From positions 1 to 26,414 of IMG/VR virus record IMGVR_UViG_3300046791_000205: DNA of 26,414 nt; one strand, 5' to 3'. Positions within the stretch are counted from its first letter, which is position 1. Each line of letters starts with the position of its first letter. Positions 1 through 6,371 of this stretch are shown here, in pieces. The DNA comes from a virus. The position numbers and the translations under genes are program-made. The notes beneath the pieces are model-generated. The model was not told where the DNA came from, did no database searches, and was given only the letters and a program-made list of their open reading frames with translations.

Positions 1-172
1 GCCCATTGGATCGCGTCGAGAGGCGCGGTGGCATCGCGTCCGCAGTCGAGTAGCAATGCGCTCTCGGTTTCCACGCGTGAGTTGTGTCCAGATTTTTCAC
101 CGATGGTCAAGTAGGGATGTGGTATCCTGTTACCGCATTGCGCGGACGTCGAGGGTGAGGGATCACTGAACG

Positions 173-664
173 ATGACCGTTTCCCTTCAACGGATCGCGG
201 AACGCTATGGCGCGATGTTCCAGGCATCTCCCGCCACTACCACCCATACAGCCAGGTTTCTGAGCCAGGCGGATCTCTGGCCCAGGCCCGGTTCGGGAAA
301 ACGCTCCGCCGAGATCACCATATCGCCATCCCAGGCGGTGAATATGGCGCTTGCGCTCGCCGTCGATGATCCTGTCCGTGCCACCAATCTCGTCACCGCC
401 TTTCGCGGCTTGCGTGGTGGCGGGAGCAACCTCGGCAATGCATTGGATGCCATGATCGAAACGCCGCCGGCCGAGCATGCGGAGCTTGTTCTGACAGTGC
501 GACCATGCCTGGCGGCGACGATCGTACTATCGGTTGTCGAGGGGGCAACCACACGCAGAATGCTAACCGATTATGGCGAGCAGCCGAAAAGCACGTGCTT
601 ATATTTGCGCATATTCGATATTGGAGTGCTCGCCGCGATCTGGTCGGGAGCGCCCAAAAAATAA
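173..664 (+). CDS. Hypothetical protein, 163 aa
   Basis: Function not recognised. The protein is soluble in appearance, with no signal peptide or obvious membrane segment. The middle (about residues 45-110) looks helical, with a glycine patch RGLRGGGSNLG around residue 80-90. The ATG at 173 follows a purine-rich GAGGGTGAGGG stretch about 11 bases upstream, a loosely spaced ribosome site. I saw no strong promoter in the 172 bases before it. It is the first gene of a small + strand group that is separated from the leftward early operon by a terminator at 1583-1619. It could be a phage accessory gene or a bacterial gene at a prophage edge. Its codon use looks normal for the window. Confidence 0.55.
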   Translation: MTVSLQRIAERYGAMFQASPATTTHTARFLSQADLWPRPGSGKRSAEITISPSQAVNMALALAVDDPVRATNLVTAFRGLRGGGSNLGNALDAMIETPPAEHAELVLTVRPCLAATIVLSVVEGATTRRMLTDYGEQPKSTCLYLRIFDIGVLAAIWSGAPKK

Positions 665-670
665 ATCGCA

Positions 671-717
671 TCTGTCCGCATTTTGTCGTTGACTGTCCGC
701 GAAACGCGCTGTATGGT
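671..717 (+). promoter_or_regulatory. Sigma70-type promoter with two CTGTCCGC repeats
   Basis: A TTGACT -35 box (689-694) and a TATGGT -10 box (712-717) are separated by exactly 17 bases, about 26 bases ahead of the ATG at 744. The octamer CTGTCCGC occurs at 672-679 and 693-700, the second copy overlapping the end of the -35 box. ATTTTGTC lies between them. The same TTTTGTCCG vocabulary fills the repeat cluster at 2058-2227, so a shared DNA-binding protein is possible (inference). Confidence 0.6.
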
Positions 718-743
718 GTCTTCATCAACAAGGAGACTCGGAC

Positions 744-1043
744 ATGACCACTCACCAGCCGATCACATCCGACATGACGATTGACCAGCGCGCCGCCGCC
801 CGCGCCGCCAATTACGCGCGTTTCGCCTCCAACCTGCGGGCCTTCGCGGCCCATCAGGAGGCTCGGGCACCGGGTCGCATGGACCACATCACCGGCGACA
901 TTCTGAAGGCGGCGGCGGTCTGCGAGACGATTTCGGCGGCTTACGCGGCGGGCGACAAGGAGACGGTCGCCGCCAATCGCGAGGCTTTCGGGTTGTTGTC
1001 GATGAACGCCACGGTCAGCAGCGGAATGGAGTTCGCCGCCTGA
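744..1043 (+). CDS. Hypothetical protein, 99 aa
   Basis: A small alanine-rich, mostly helical soluble protein of unknown function. The ATG at 744 has a good AGGAG ribosome site at about 731-735 and lies directly downstream of a well-formed promoter (689-717). A GC-rich hairpin (1050-1070) follows the stop codon. No catalytic motif, cysteine pair or membrane segment is visible. The dedicated promoter and the TGTCCG repeats over it suggest regulated expression, perhaps by the factor that reads the repeats beside the ATPase gene. It could be a small regulator or accessory protein, but nothing in the sequence decides this. Confidence 0.7.
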   Translation: MTTHQPITSDMTIDQRAAARAANYARFASNLRAFAAHQEARAPGRMDHITGDILKAAAVCETISAAYAAGDKETVAANREAFGLLSMNATVSSGMEFAA

Positions 1044-1049
1044 CGCTCC

Positions 1050-1070
1050 GGCGGGGCCTCGTGCCCCGCC
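1050..1070 (+). terminator. GC-rich hairpin after the 99-aa gene
   Basis: An 8-bp perfect stem (GGCGGGGC at 1050-1057, GCCCCGCC at 1063-1070) with a 5-base loop begins 7 bases after the stop codon. It is followed by CCTTCATTTC, not a clean T run, so it may be a weak or partial terminator or an mRNA-end stabiliser. Confidence 0.45.
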
Positions 1071-1095
1071 CCTTCATTTCAGCGGGAGACATGAC

Positions 1096-1305
1096 ATGAG
1101 CGCGACCACGGCGGTACCGACGCCCGAGCAGATGCAACGGGCGAAATGGGATCTCATTTTGGCTGACATCGAGTACCGACAGGAGCAACTACGGGGGTTG
1201 CGCCAGGACATCGCCTGGAAGCCCTGGCAGATCGTGGCGACCGTGGTAACGGCGGCGGCGGCGTTCATGGGCGCCGGGTTCGCGTTGGCGAAGCTGCTCG
1301 CATGA
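1096..1305 (+). CDS. Small membrane protein with one C-terminal TM segment
   Basis: 69 aa. Residues 1-40 form a charged, probably helical segment rich in Q, R and E. Residues about 45-68 are a hydrophobic stretch (VATVVTAAAAFMGAGFALAKL) that reads as one transmembrane helix near the C terminus. A GGGAGA ribosome site precedes the ATG. The stop overlaps the next start (ATGA, 1302-1305), so the two are translationally coupled. Small tail-anchored proteins like this are common in alphaproteobacterial phages and are sometimes linked to lysis or superinfection exclusion. Neither role can be shown here. Confidence 0.65.
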   Translation: MSATTAVPTPEQMQRAKWDLILADIEYRQEQLRGLRQDIAWKPWQIVATVVTAAAAFMGAGFALAKLLA

Positions 1306-1529
1306 CCCCCACCGAGTTCACCGCCGCCCTGGAAGCCCTGGGGTGGTCGCACAGGCACCTTGCGCGGCTGCTGCGGTGTGACAGCGGGCTACCCACCAGG
1401 TGGGCCAGGGGAACCGCTCCAGTGCCCCTCCCGCTGGCGCGGTGGCTGGTGAGCGCATGGGACTGGCACGAGCTGCACCCGGCGCCGGACGACTGGCGGG
1501 TCTGGCGGGCGGAGGAGATGCGGCGCTAA
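1302..1529 (+). CDS. Small HTH-like protein, 75 aa
   Basis: Residues 3-40 (TEFTAALEALGWSHRHLARLL, then a basic RWARG segment) have the spacing of an XRE-type helix-turn-helix. The C-terminal part is tryptophan-rich (SAWDWHELHPAPDDWRVW). Short HTH proteins of this style (MTPxEFxxALxxLGW...) are familiar from Acetobacteraceae and Rhodospirillales accessory regions. The start overlaps the previous stop (ATGA), and the gene ends about 50 bases before a strong intrinsic terminator. It is likely a DNA-binding accessory regulator, with its target unknown. Confidence 0.65.
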   Translation: MTPTEFTAALEALGWSHRHLARLLRCDSGLPTRWARGTAPVPLPLARWLVSAWDWHELHPAPDDWRVWRAEEMRR

Positions 1530-1582
1530 TCTGCGTCCGTCGCGGGGACGCCTCGCGACTGTCACCATGACGTCACCTTGGA

Positions 1583-1619
1583 CCGCCGCCGCCCTTCCCC
1601 CGTAGGCGGCGGTTTTTTT
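1583..1619 (+). terminator. Intrinsic terminator of the left + strand gene group
   Basis: Perfect 8-bp stem, CCGCCGCC (1583-1590) with GGCGGCGG (1605-1612), 14-base loop, followed immediately by seven Ts (1613-1619). It ends + strand transcription from the 173-1529 group. There is no matching T run for the opposite strand, so it does not terminate the leftward operon. Confidence 0.85.
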
Positions 1620-1639
1620 GTGGCTTGCAGCCCGATTGG

Positions 1640-2026
1640 TCATGTCGCGGTTTCACGCCGCTCCGCCTCGACGGCTGCCCGCAGTCGCGTGGTCCGTTCG
1701 CTGGGGGCGATCGCCTCGCACCATCGCACCAGGGCGAGTTCATCATCGAAGTCGTTCAGGACGATTGGCCGGCGTTGGATCAGTTCGAAATACAGGGCGC
1801 TCCGACACTGTTCTGCCAGTTCGTGGTCATCGGTGCCGATCTTGAACTGGTCGATGCGGATCTCGCCATCATCACCCCTGCCGCAACAAACGAAGTACCA
1901 GTGGCGTCCATCCTTGCCGGGTTGGGTTCCCCAGAGGACGGGTCCGATCGCGAGCATTGGGGGCTGGTCCGCGCCCGCGAGGGCGTTGTCGGCGAAGGCG
2001 ATGATGGCGTCGTGGATGGTGGCCAT
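1640..2026 (-). CDS. Hypothetical protein, 128 aa, end of the leftward operon
   Basis: A soluble mixed alpha/beta protein of unknown function. The centre (ALAGADQPPMLAIGPVLWG, then HWYFVCCG) looks like a small beta-sheet domain, and the C terminus is helical and charged. The ATG at 2026 has an AGGGAG ribosome site 7-10 bases upstream, so the start is well supported. The gene lies downstream of the ATTTTGTCCG repeat cluster and is the last - strand gene before convergent + strand genes. It may be co-transcribed with the ATPase gene or driven from within the repeat cluster. Confidence 0.65.
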   Translation of the reverse strand: MATIHDAIIAFADNALAGADQPPMLAIGPVLWGTQPGKDGRHWYFVCCGRGDDGEIRIDQFKIGTDDHELAEQCRSALYFELIQRRPIVLNDFDDELALVRWCEAIAPSERTTRLRAAVEAERRETAT

Positions 2027-2057
2027 GCGGATCTCCCTTTCCGATGCCGCGCCTAAC

Positions 2058-2227
2058 CGGACAGAATTGAATTTTGTCCGTTTGCTATTTTGTCCGCTAA
2101 GCGCCGGCCAGCCGTTGGAATGGTCCGGACAAAATAGGGGGGGGTTCGGACATAATACGTAGTATTATGTCCGCCCCCATTTTGTCCGGCCATGACGGCC
2201 GGACTGAATTTTGTCCGATTTTGTCCG
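2058..2227. repeat. ATTTTGTCCG repeat cluster with nested palindromes: candidate replication origin or operator cluster
   Basis: The decamer ATTTTGTCCG occurs exactly at 2071-2080, 2087-2096, 2179-2188, 2208-2217 and 2218-2227, and inverted at 2126-2135. CGGACAGAATT (2058-2068) mirrors 2070-2080 with one mismatch. A perfect 12-bp inverted repeat (CGGACATAATAC 2147-2158, GTATTATGTCCG 2162-2173, 3-base spacer) is nested inside the outer inverted pair 2126-2135 / 2179-2188. GTCCGGCC (2184-2191) and GGCCGGAC (2197-2204) form another perfect pair. The last two direct copies abut, one helical turn apart. The cluster lies in the non-coding gap between the RepA-like ATPase gene and the 128-aa gene. 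Iterons beside a replicative ATPase suggest an origin; an operator cluster is the alternative. Confidence 0.75.
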
Positions 2228-2235
2228 GCCTTGGT

Positions 2236-3342
2236 TCATGGCACCGTCACCATGCCATCGGTGGCCATGACGCGGCCTTGGGCGATCAGGTTATCGCGGT
2301 CGCGGCGGAACGATTTTCCTTTGGTATCGGGGGCATCGTCGGGGGCGGTTTCACGGAACACGGCATCCCTCCATCGTCCGACCGGGACGGGTTGGAGGGC
2401 GTTCTCGTTAATGAGCCGGGCGAGGATTTCCAGCACTTTATCGATCCGTTTCGCGTTGGATTTTCGGCCTGCGTTGCTTTTTGGCATAGGCGTATCGTCG
2501 GGTGCGAGCGGGATCAGAACGCAGGAGGTTACCCGTTCGCCACTGGCGTCGATGATGTCGTTGACGACTTCCAGGCGGAACGGGAAGGGTTCGCTGGCGG
2601 CGTCGTCCTTGGCTTCCTCGATGGCCCATGTGTGGGATCCGTCCTCCATCTTCTGGACCATGACCAGGGTATCGGCGGCGCCCATGAGGCTGACGGAGCC
2701 CGCCGGGGAGGTTCCGTTCTTGGTGGTATGGTGAACCAGGGCGACGGCGCATCGTCCGTCAGCGATGGCCTGGGCGGCTCCCACGTAGGCGTTCATGTGC
2801 GAGCTGTCGTTGACGTTGCCGCCGCCGAATGATCGGAACACGGTATCGATGATGACCAGTAGTGGGGCCTGGCCGTAGTGTTGTTCGGTTTCGGTGATGG
2901 CCTGCTGGATATCATCCGGGTTTGGCACCCAGGAGTAGCCGCGTCCGTCGTCGTTACGGATCAACATGGGCCGTCCGGTAGCCAGGGCGAAGTGGATTGG
3001 CACGTTGCCGGCGGCCTGTAGACGTTTCCAGAATCCGCCGTGTCCCTCGCACGCGACGTAGAGCACCGGGCCGTGTTGCAGGATGCGTTGTCCCATCCAG
3101 TAATCGACGTTTGGGTCGGCGACCGCGAGCGCGGCGGAGGTGACGAGGAACGATTTTCCGCTTTTCGGTAGTCCGTAGAACAGCGTGATGGAGCCTTTGT
3201 GGAACAGGCCTCGGACGACGGTTGTCTGATCCGGTGACGGGATCGCCGCGTCGGCGCCGAACGCGAGCGTGAGCCTGACCGGCGTCCGTTTCGAGGCTTT
3301 GTCCCCGGCGATGCCGTAGGCTCTGTCTGAATAGAGATCCAC
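2236..3342 (-). CDS. RepA-like AAA ATPase (AAA_25 family), probable replicative helicase
   Basis: A RecA-fold ATPase of the RepA / AAA_25 type found in phages and plasmids, expected to act as a hexameric replicative helicase or helicase-like ATPase. Numbered from a GTG at 3372, the Walker A motif is GLPKSGKS at 67-74, the Walker B LLVIIDTV at 171-178, and the ALVHHTTK segment at 211-218 matches the family's sensor region. A basic linker and a small winged-helix-like C-terminal domain (about 310-378) follow. I prefer the GTG at 3342, which lies 10 bases after a strong GGAGGG site. The upstream GTG at 3372 has no ribosome site and would overlap the previous gene by 25 bases. The adjoining iteron cluster fits a role in replication initiation. 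Confidence 0.85.
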   Translation of the reverse strand: MDLYSDRAYGIAGDKASKRTPVRLTLAFGADAAIPSPDQTTVVRGLFHKGSITLFYGLPKSGKSFLVTSAALAVADPNVDYWMGQRILQHGPVLYVACEGHGGFWKRLQAAGNVPIHFALATGRPMLIRNDDGRGYSWVPNPDDIQQAITETEQHYGQAPLLVIIDTVFRSFGGGNVNDSSHMNAYVGAAQAIADGRCAVALVHHTTKNGTSPAGSVSLMGAADTLVMVQKMEDGSHTWAIEEAKDDAASEPFPFRLEVVNDIIDASGERVTSCVLIPLAPDDTPMPKSNAGRKSNAKRIDKVLEILARLINENALQPVPVGRWRDAVFRETAPDDAPDTKGKSFRRDRDNLIAQGRVMATDGMVTVP

Positions 3343-3347
3343 GGCAT

Positions 3348-3812
3348 TCAGGCCCTCCTTTTTGCGCGCCACAGCGCGATGTTATAGGCGGCGTCGATCA
3401 TCTCTGGCGGCGCGTTTGCCGCTCGGGCGATATCGGCCGCGGCGAGGGCCGCGGCGAGGGCGGCGGCCACGTGGTCGTCTGGATCGATGGCGAGTCGGCG
3501 GGTCGCGGCCTCGATCATGTCCTGTCGGACTGCGTGATAGTGCCAGTCGAGGGCGGTGATTTCGTCGTCCAGCATGGCGGCGGCGAGTTCGCGGCAGCTG
3601 ACCAGACGTATACCGGCGCGTTGCGCGTGTCCGGCCAGCGTGGCGGCCAGTTCGGCGTGCGCGTCATCGAGGCCGTAGATGTTCCAGGCGATGGCGATGG
3701 CGAGCCGTTTGGCGTCGTGCGCGCCCCATTGGCGCAGCGCGGCGGCCTCGGCCCGGTGCGGCGTGAACAGCGGGGCGCTGCTCATGACGCGATGGGCGGC
3801 TGATATGAGCAC
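3348..3812 (-). CDS. Hypothetical protein, 154 aa
   Basis: An alanine-rich, mostly helical protein of unknown function. It has three or four amphipathic helices and several histidines and acidic residues but no clear catalytic signature. The GTG at 3812 is chosen because GGGGAGAGG lies directly upstream. An ATG at 3785 lacks a ribosome site. Its stop lies among the ribosome site and start codons of the ATPase gene, so the two are likely coupled. Position between RecT and the ATPase implies a replication or recombination accessory role, by context only. Confidence 0.65.
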   Translation of the reverse strand: MLISAAHRVMSSAPLFTPHRAEAAALRQWGAHDAKRLAIAIAWNIYGLDDAHAELAATLAGHAQRAGIRLVSCRELAAAMLDDEITALDWHYHAVRQDMIEAATRRLAIDPDDHVAAALAAALAAADIARAANAPPEMIDAAYNIALWRAKRRA

Positions 3813-3907
3813 GCCTCTCCCCTTGCACGCCGGAACATGATCGGGCAGAAAGGGATAGCGACGTCCCCATCTTCCCGGTCACAACCCGGCGAGTTGAACA
3901 AGTTACA

Positions 3908-3937
3908 GGCCCGAAGCGACTCCAATCGCTCCGGGCC
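3908..3937. other. Strong hairpin in the RecT-154 aa intergenic gap
   Basis: The arms 3908-3919 (GGCCCGAAGCGA) and 3926-3937 (TCGCTCCGGGCC) pair over 12 positions with one mismatch and a 6-base loop. On the + strand it is followed by TTTGCTTTTG, which resembles a terminator, but no + strand gene lies just upstream. On the transcribed - strand it has no T run and could be a processing or stabilising stem-loop between recT and the next gene. Confidence 0.5.
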
Positions 3938-3975
3938 TTTGCTTTTGCGCCCCGTCCGTTGGTTTGTCCACACGC

Positions 3976-4875
3976 TCACCCGGCGGCGGCCGGCTCACGA
4001 AATGGATCTGAGGCGGGGTCGGCGTACAGTCCGTCATCCTCCGGCGCGGAAGTCTCGGTGGCGGCGGTGCGCGCGATCGCGGCGTGGATCATATGGTTGA
4101 GCCGATCGGCGGCGCCGTTGCGGAGCCTGTCCTGGGCCTGCTGGACATCCTCTCTCGCCAATATCGCGTCCACTTCCTCGCCCCCCTCGCAGGCGGCCAG
4201 TTCCAGCGCGAGGGCATCGAGCCATGCGCCGACGGTCTTTTTCCTGGGGTGGTCGATGGTTGGGGTTGCCCCGGTTACCCCCTGCTCGGCCACCTGGTTG
4301 GGTATGGTCGAGGCGGTGTGTTCGAGGGTTGGTCCGGCGAAGGTGTCGCGGGCGCCATCCGCCGGGAACTCCTCCGGGCTATACACGCCCAGCATGACCT
4401 CGGGGGCGTGACGGCGTGCCCAGACCCGCGCCGCGTGGTATGTCAGCATCTGATCCGGGCTTTTCTTCCAGTGCTCGTTGTCGGTCTTCGCGCTCGCCAG
4501 GGTGACGACGACCTCTCGCGGCTTGTCCTCCCCACGTAGGGTGCCGCGCGCCGTGACTGCCCTGGCCGCGCCCTCGCCGCTGAACTCGTAATCGAGCCGC
4601 CCCTGGAGGATGCCACTGGCATTGATGGCCGCTGACACCAGTTTGCCCTCGTAGGAGATGCGCCCGCGCACGATCGCCGTGCATTGCGCCACGGCGAAAG
4701 GACTCATGCCCCACCTACATGCTTGTTCGATCACCATCAGCATGTCGGACGGATTGCGGAGATGCTCCGGCACCATCTTGCCCTTCGCCATCATCTCAGC
4801 GAGGCGCATGGCGTCGGTGATGTTTTGCGGGATCAGGCCAGAGCCGTTGCCGCTGGTTGTCGTGATCGCGTTCAT
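3976..4875 (-). CDS. recT: RecT-family single-strand annealing protein
   Basis: A phage RecT/Bet-type recombinase that anneals complementary single strands during recombination-dependent replication. About 299 aa. Residues 10-190 carry the family's typical features: a helical start (ITDAMRLAEMMAKGKMVPEHL), the conserved IEQACRWGMSPFAVAQ block, GRISYEGKLVSAAINASG, a beta region ending in VVVTLASAKTDN, and the PDQMLTYHAARVWARRHAPEVMLGVYSPEE block. The tail is a variable acidic and alanine-rich region. The ATG at 4875 is favoured: it overlaps the HNH stop (ATGA, 4872-4875) and has GGAG upstream. An ATG at 4890 would add five residues. No exonuclease partner is visible; Gp157 and RusA lie in the same operon. 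Confidence 0.88.
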   Translation of the reverse strand: MNAITTTSGNGSGLIPQNITDAMRLAEMMAKGKMVPEHLRNPSDMLMVIEQACRWGMSPFAVAQCTAIVRGRISYEGKLVSAAINASGILQGRLDYEFSGEGAARAVTARGTLRGEDKPREVVVTLASAKTDNEHWKKSPDQMLTYHAARVWARRHAPEVMLGVYSPEEFPADGARDTFAGPTLEHTASTIPNQVAEQGVTGATPTIDHPRKKTVGAWLDALALELAACEGGEEVDAILAREDVQQAQDRLRNGAADRLNHMIHAAIARTAATETSAPEDDGLYADPASDPFREPAAAG

Positions 4876-5348
4876 TGGATGTGGCTCCATGTCCGGCCGT
4901 GCCGGATCAAATAAATTACGCGTGGAGTGACGTTCAGTTGACGAGCCAGGACGACGCCTGTTTCAGCGCTGGCCTTGATCATTCTCACGTCGTCCTCAGT
5001 TAATTTGGCGTTGTGATTGGCCGCGCCATGGTTTGGATTTGTCCTGTGCCTGCCTTTACTGAGCATGTCCTTGGTGTTGTCGTCAGCGGTCCCGAGAAAC
5101 AGATGGTCTGGATTGACACAAAGCCTGACATCACAACGGTGCAGCACCATCGTGTCATCGGGAATTGGGCCAACATGGAGGCGGTAAGAAACGCGGTGCG
5201 CGGATGCTTTGGTCTGTCCGAACGCATAGAGTTTCCCATACCCAACGTCGGACATGGTTCCGAGCCAAAGCCAACAACCTGAGTTTGGCTCAGGCATCCA
5301 TTGCATGGCGAACCGCTGTTCCACCGGTAAATGAGTGCGAGCCGCCAT
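4872..5348 (-). CDS. HNH homing-type endonuclease, 158 aa
   Basis: A free-standing HNH_3-type endonuclease. An N-terminal GCWLWLG...GYGKLYAFG...AHRVSYRLHVGPI block leads into the HNH core VLHRCDVRLCVNPDHLFLGT (His70, Asn79, His82). A C-terminal DNA-recognition region (NHNAKLTEDDVRMIKASAE, then an HTH ending GRTWSHI) follows. It sits exactly between gp157 and recT: its ATG at 5348 shares a base with the gp157 TGA (TGATG), and its TGA overlaps the recT ATG. A GTG one codon earlier (5351) is also possible. It was probably acquired by homing and is translated by coupling, since it has no strong ribosome site. It is clearly related to the HNH protein at 24704-25288. Confidence 0.85.
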   Translation of the reverse strand: MAARTHLPVEQRFAMQWMPEPNSGCWLWLGTMSDVGYGKLYAFGQTKASAHRVSYRLHVGPIPDDTMVLHRCDVRLCVNPDHLFLGTADDNTKDMLSKGRHRTNPNHGAANHNAKLTEDDVRMIKASAETGVVLARQLNVTPRVIYLIRHGRTWSHIQ

Positions 5349-5881
5349 CACCGGGTCCGGAGCGACAAAGTCGGGAGACTGTTCGAAAGCGCGGCGCCGG
5401 GCACTTCGCCGCCGCTCTTGAGGACGGACGCGATGGTCTGCTTGTCGATGCGCCGCTCCATGTGGACGTAGAGATCGGGGATTTCTTCTTCATTAACAAT
5501 CTGGACGGAGGGCTGTCCGGCGCGGATCGAGGCGGTGAGATCGGGCATCTCGACCTTTGACCGTTCCAGCGCCGTCATGATGGCGAACGCGGTGGCGCGG
5601 AACGCCTCGTTGCGGCGGGCGAAGCGGGCTTTGCGGGCCTGCATGTCCTCGATCAACCCGGCGGATGCCTCGGCCATGGCCTTTGCGTCACGGGCAGCGC
5701 GCAGCAGGCGGGCCAACACCTGTTCCACGTCCGCCTCGGCGGCGCCCAACAACTCGTCGAGGGCGGCTTCGTCGTGTTCGAGGCCGCTGTCGTCGGCCAG
5801 CAGGCGAGCGCGCGCGGCCGTCCAGACCGACATCGCCTGCTCTACGCGATAGCCGCTTGGGGGCCGTGAGGTTTCGTTCAT
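5348..5881 (-). CDS. Siphovirus Gp157 family protein
   Basis: Matches the Gp157 family (named after a Streptococcus phage protein; often next to annealing proteins in phage recombination modules; biochemical role not firmly established). The first two-thirds form a long helical or coiled-coil region (about residues 10-115). The diagnostic C-terminal beta part follows: MPDLTASIRAGQPSVQIVNE, then EIPDLYV, ERRIDKQTIASVLKSGGEVPGAALSN. The ATG at 5881 faces the divergent ribbon-helix-helix gene across a 75-base gap. Its stop overlaps the HNH start. The context with recT is the usual one for the family. Confidence 0.82.
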   Translation of the reverse strand: MNETSRPPSGYRVEQAMSVWTAARARLLADDSGLEHDEAALDELLGAAEADVEQVLARLLRAARDAKAMAEASAGLIEDMQARKARFARRNEAFRATAFAIMTALERSKVEMPDLTASIRAGQPSVQIVNEEEIPDLYVHMERRIDKQTIASVLKSGGEVPGAALSNSLPTLSLRTR

Positions 5882-5892
5882 GTGTATGTTCC

Positions 5893-5950
5893 TTGACTAA
5901 AGTACCCGGTCTGTGTATCATCTGGCATACGATAATACAAGAGGGTATAC
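5893..5950 (+). promoter_or_regulatory. Promoter and ATAC/GTAT repeats before the RHH gene
   Basis: TTGACT (5893-5898), a 17-base spacer, and TATCAT (5916-5921) form a good sigma70-type promoter reading right into the Arc-like gene. Repeated ATAC words at 5927-5930, 5935-5938 and 5947-5950, with GTAT at 5915-5918 and 5945-5948, fill the gap to the start codon. Ribbon-helix-helix proteins often bind such short clustered repeats, so autoregulation is likely (inference). The gp157 gene starts on the opposite side of the gap. Confidence 0.55.
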
Positions 5951-5956
5951 GCTGTC

Positions 5957-6157
5957 ATGGCCAAAAAGTCGTTTAGTCTCATGCTTGACGAGGAAATCCG
6001 GGCGAGGGCGGAGCGATTCGCCAAGGCGCAGGACCGGTCCCTCGGTTGGTGGATCAACAACCTGATGGAGCGCGAGGTGCGGTCGTTGGAGGACCAACAG
6101 CCGTCACGGTCACGCAAGGGGCGAGAGCACGTCACGGATCGATCCCAGGCAGCCTGA
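5957..6157 (+). CDS. Arc-like ribbon-helix-helix DNA-binding protein
   Basis: 66 aa. Residues 1-38 (MAKKSFSLMLDEEIRARAER, then FAKAQDRSLGWWINNLMER) are a classic ribbon-helix-helix fold: a beta strand KSFSLMLD that contacts DNA, helix A, a short turn at DRSLG, and helix B. The tail is basic and polar. Such proteins are dimeric repressors (Arc, Mnt, antitoxins). The gene runs against the leftward operon, with its own promoter (5893-5921), and its end overlaps the 79-aa - strand gene by 26 bases. It is probably a local regulator of itself and perhaps of the gp157-recT segment. An antitoxin role is possible, but no toxin neighbour is seen. Confidence 0.78.
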   Translation: MAKKSFSLMLDEEIRARAERFAKAQDRSLGWWINNLMEREVRSLEDQQPSRSRKGREHVTDRSQAA

Positions 6158-6371
6158 GCCACTCCGGCGCTGGCACGTCCGGTTGAGGCACGGCGCGCGG
6201 GTCGAGAGCGATGGCGGCGGCGAAATCGAAGTCGAACGGCTCGGGAGCGTGTCGCGATGGGCGAAGGCTGGACGTGTTTGGCGGCGATCGTCCTGTCGCT
6301 GCTGGCGTTGGTGCTGTCCGCGCTGAGCGTGTGGGTGCGGCGCCGCTGAATAATTCCAGTTGCCGGCTCAT
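6132..6371 (-). CDS. Hypothetical protein, 79 aa
   Basis: A short proline- and alanine-rich protein with no fold that I recognise, beginning MSRQLELFSG and ending in PEWLRLPGIDP. It is likely partly disordered. It is accepted as real because its ATG overlaps the stop of the GcrA-like gene (ATGA, 6368-6371), continuing the coupled chain of the leftward operon. Its 3' end runs 26 bases into the convergent ribbon-helix-helix gene. The conserved-looking ends suggest a peptide-mediated interaction, but that is speculation. Confidence 0.55.
   Translation of the reverse strand: MSRQLELFSGAAPTRSARTAPTPAATGRSPPNTSSLRPSRHAPEPFDFDFAAAIALDPRAVPQPDVPAPEWLRLPGIDP

Noticed and set aside
1-114. Open frame at the left edge ending at 112-114
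   Set aside because: Only 37 codons without a recognisable domain; could be the end of a gene from outside the window but cannot be supported.
1578-2162. 194-aa + strand ORF across the terminator
   Set aside because: Overlaps the better-supported 128-aa - strand gene and starts within a terminator; Ser/Arg-rich shadow composition.
2058-2227. CRISPR array
   Set aside because: Repeats are 10 bases, on both strands and irregularly spaced, with no spacer-like units and no cas genes.
2961-3347. 128-aa - strand ORF with an excellent ribosome site
   Set aside because: It is out of frame with the ATPase, whose Walker motifs are intact; the product is Arg/Ser-rich low-complexity shadow sequence.
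3837-4100. 87-aa + strand ORF over the hairpin
   Set aside because: Overlaps the end of recT and the intergenic hairpin; no ribosome site or domain.
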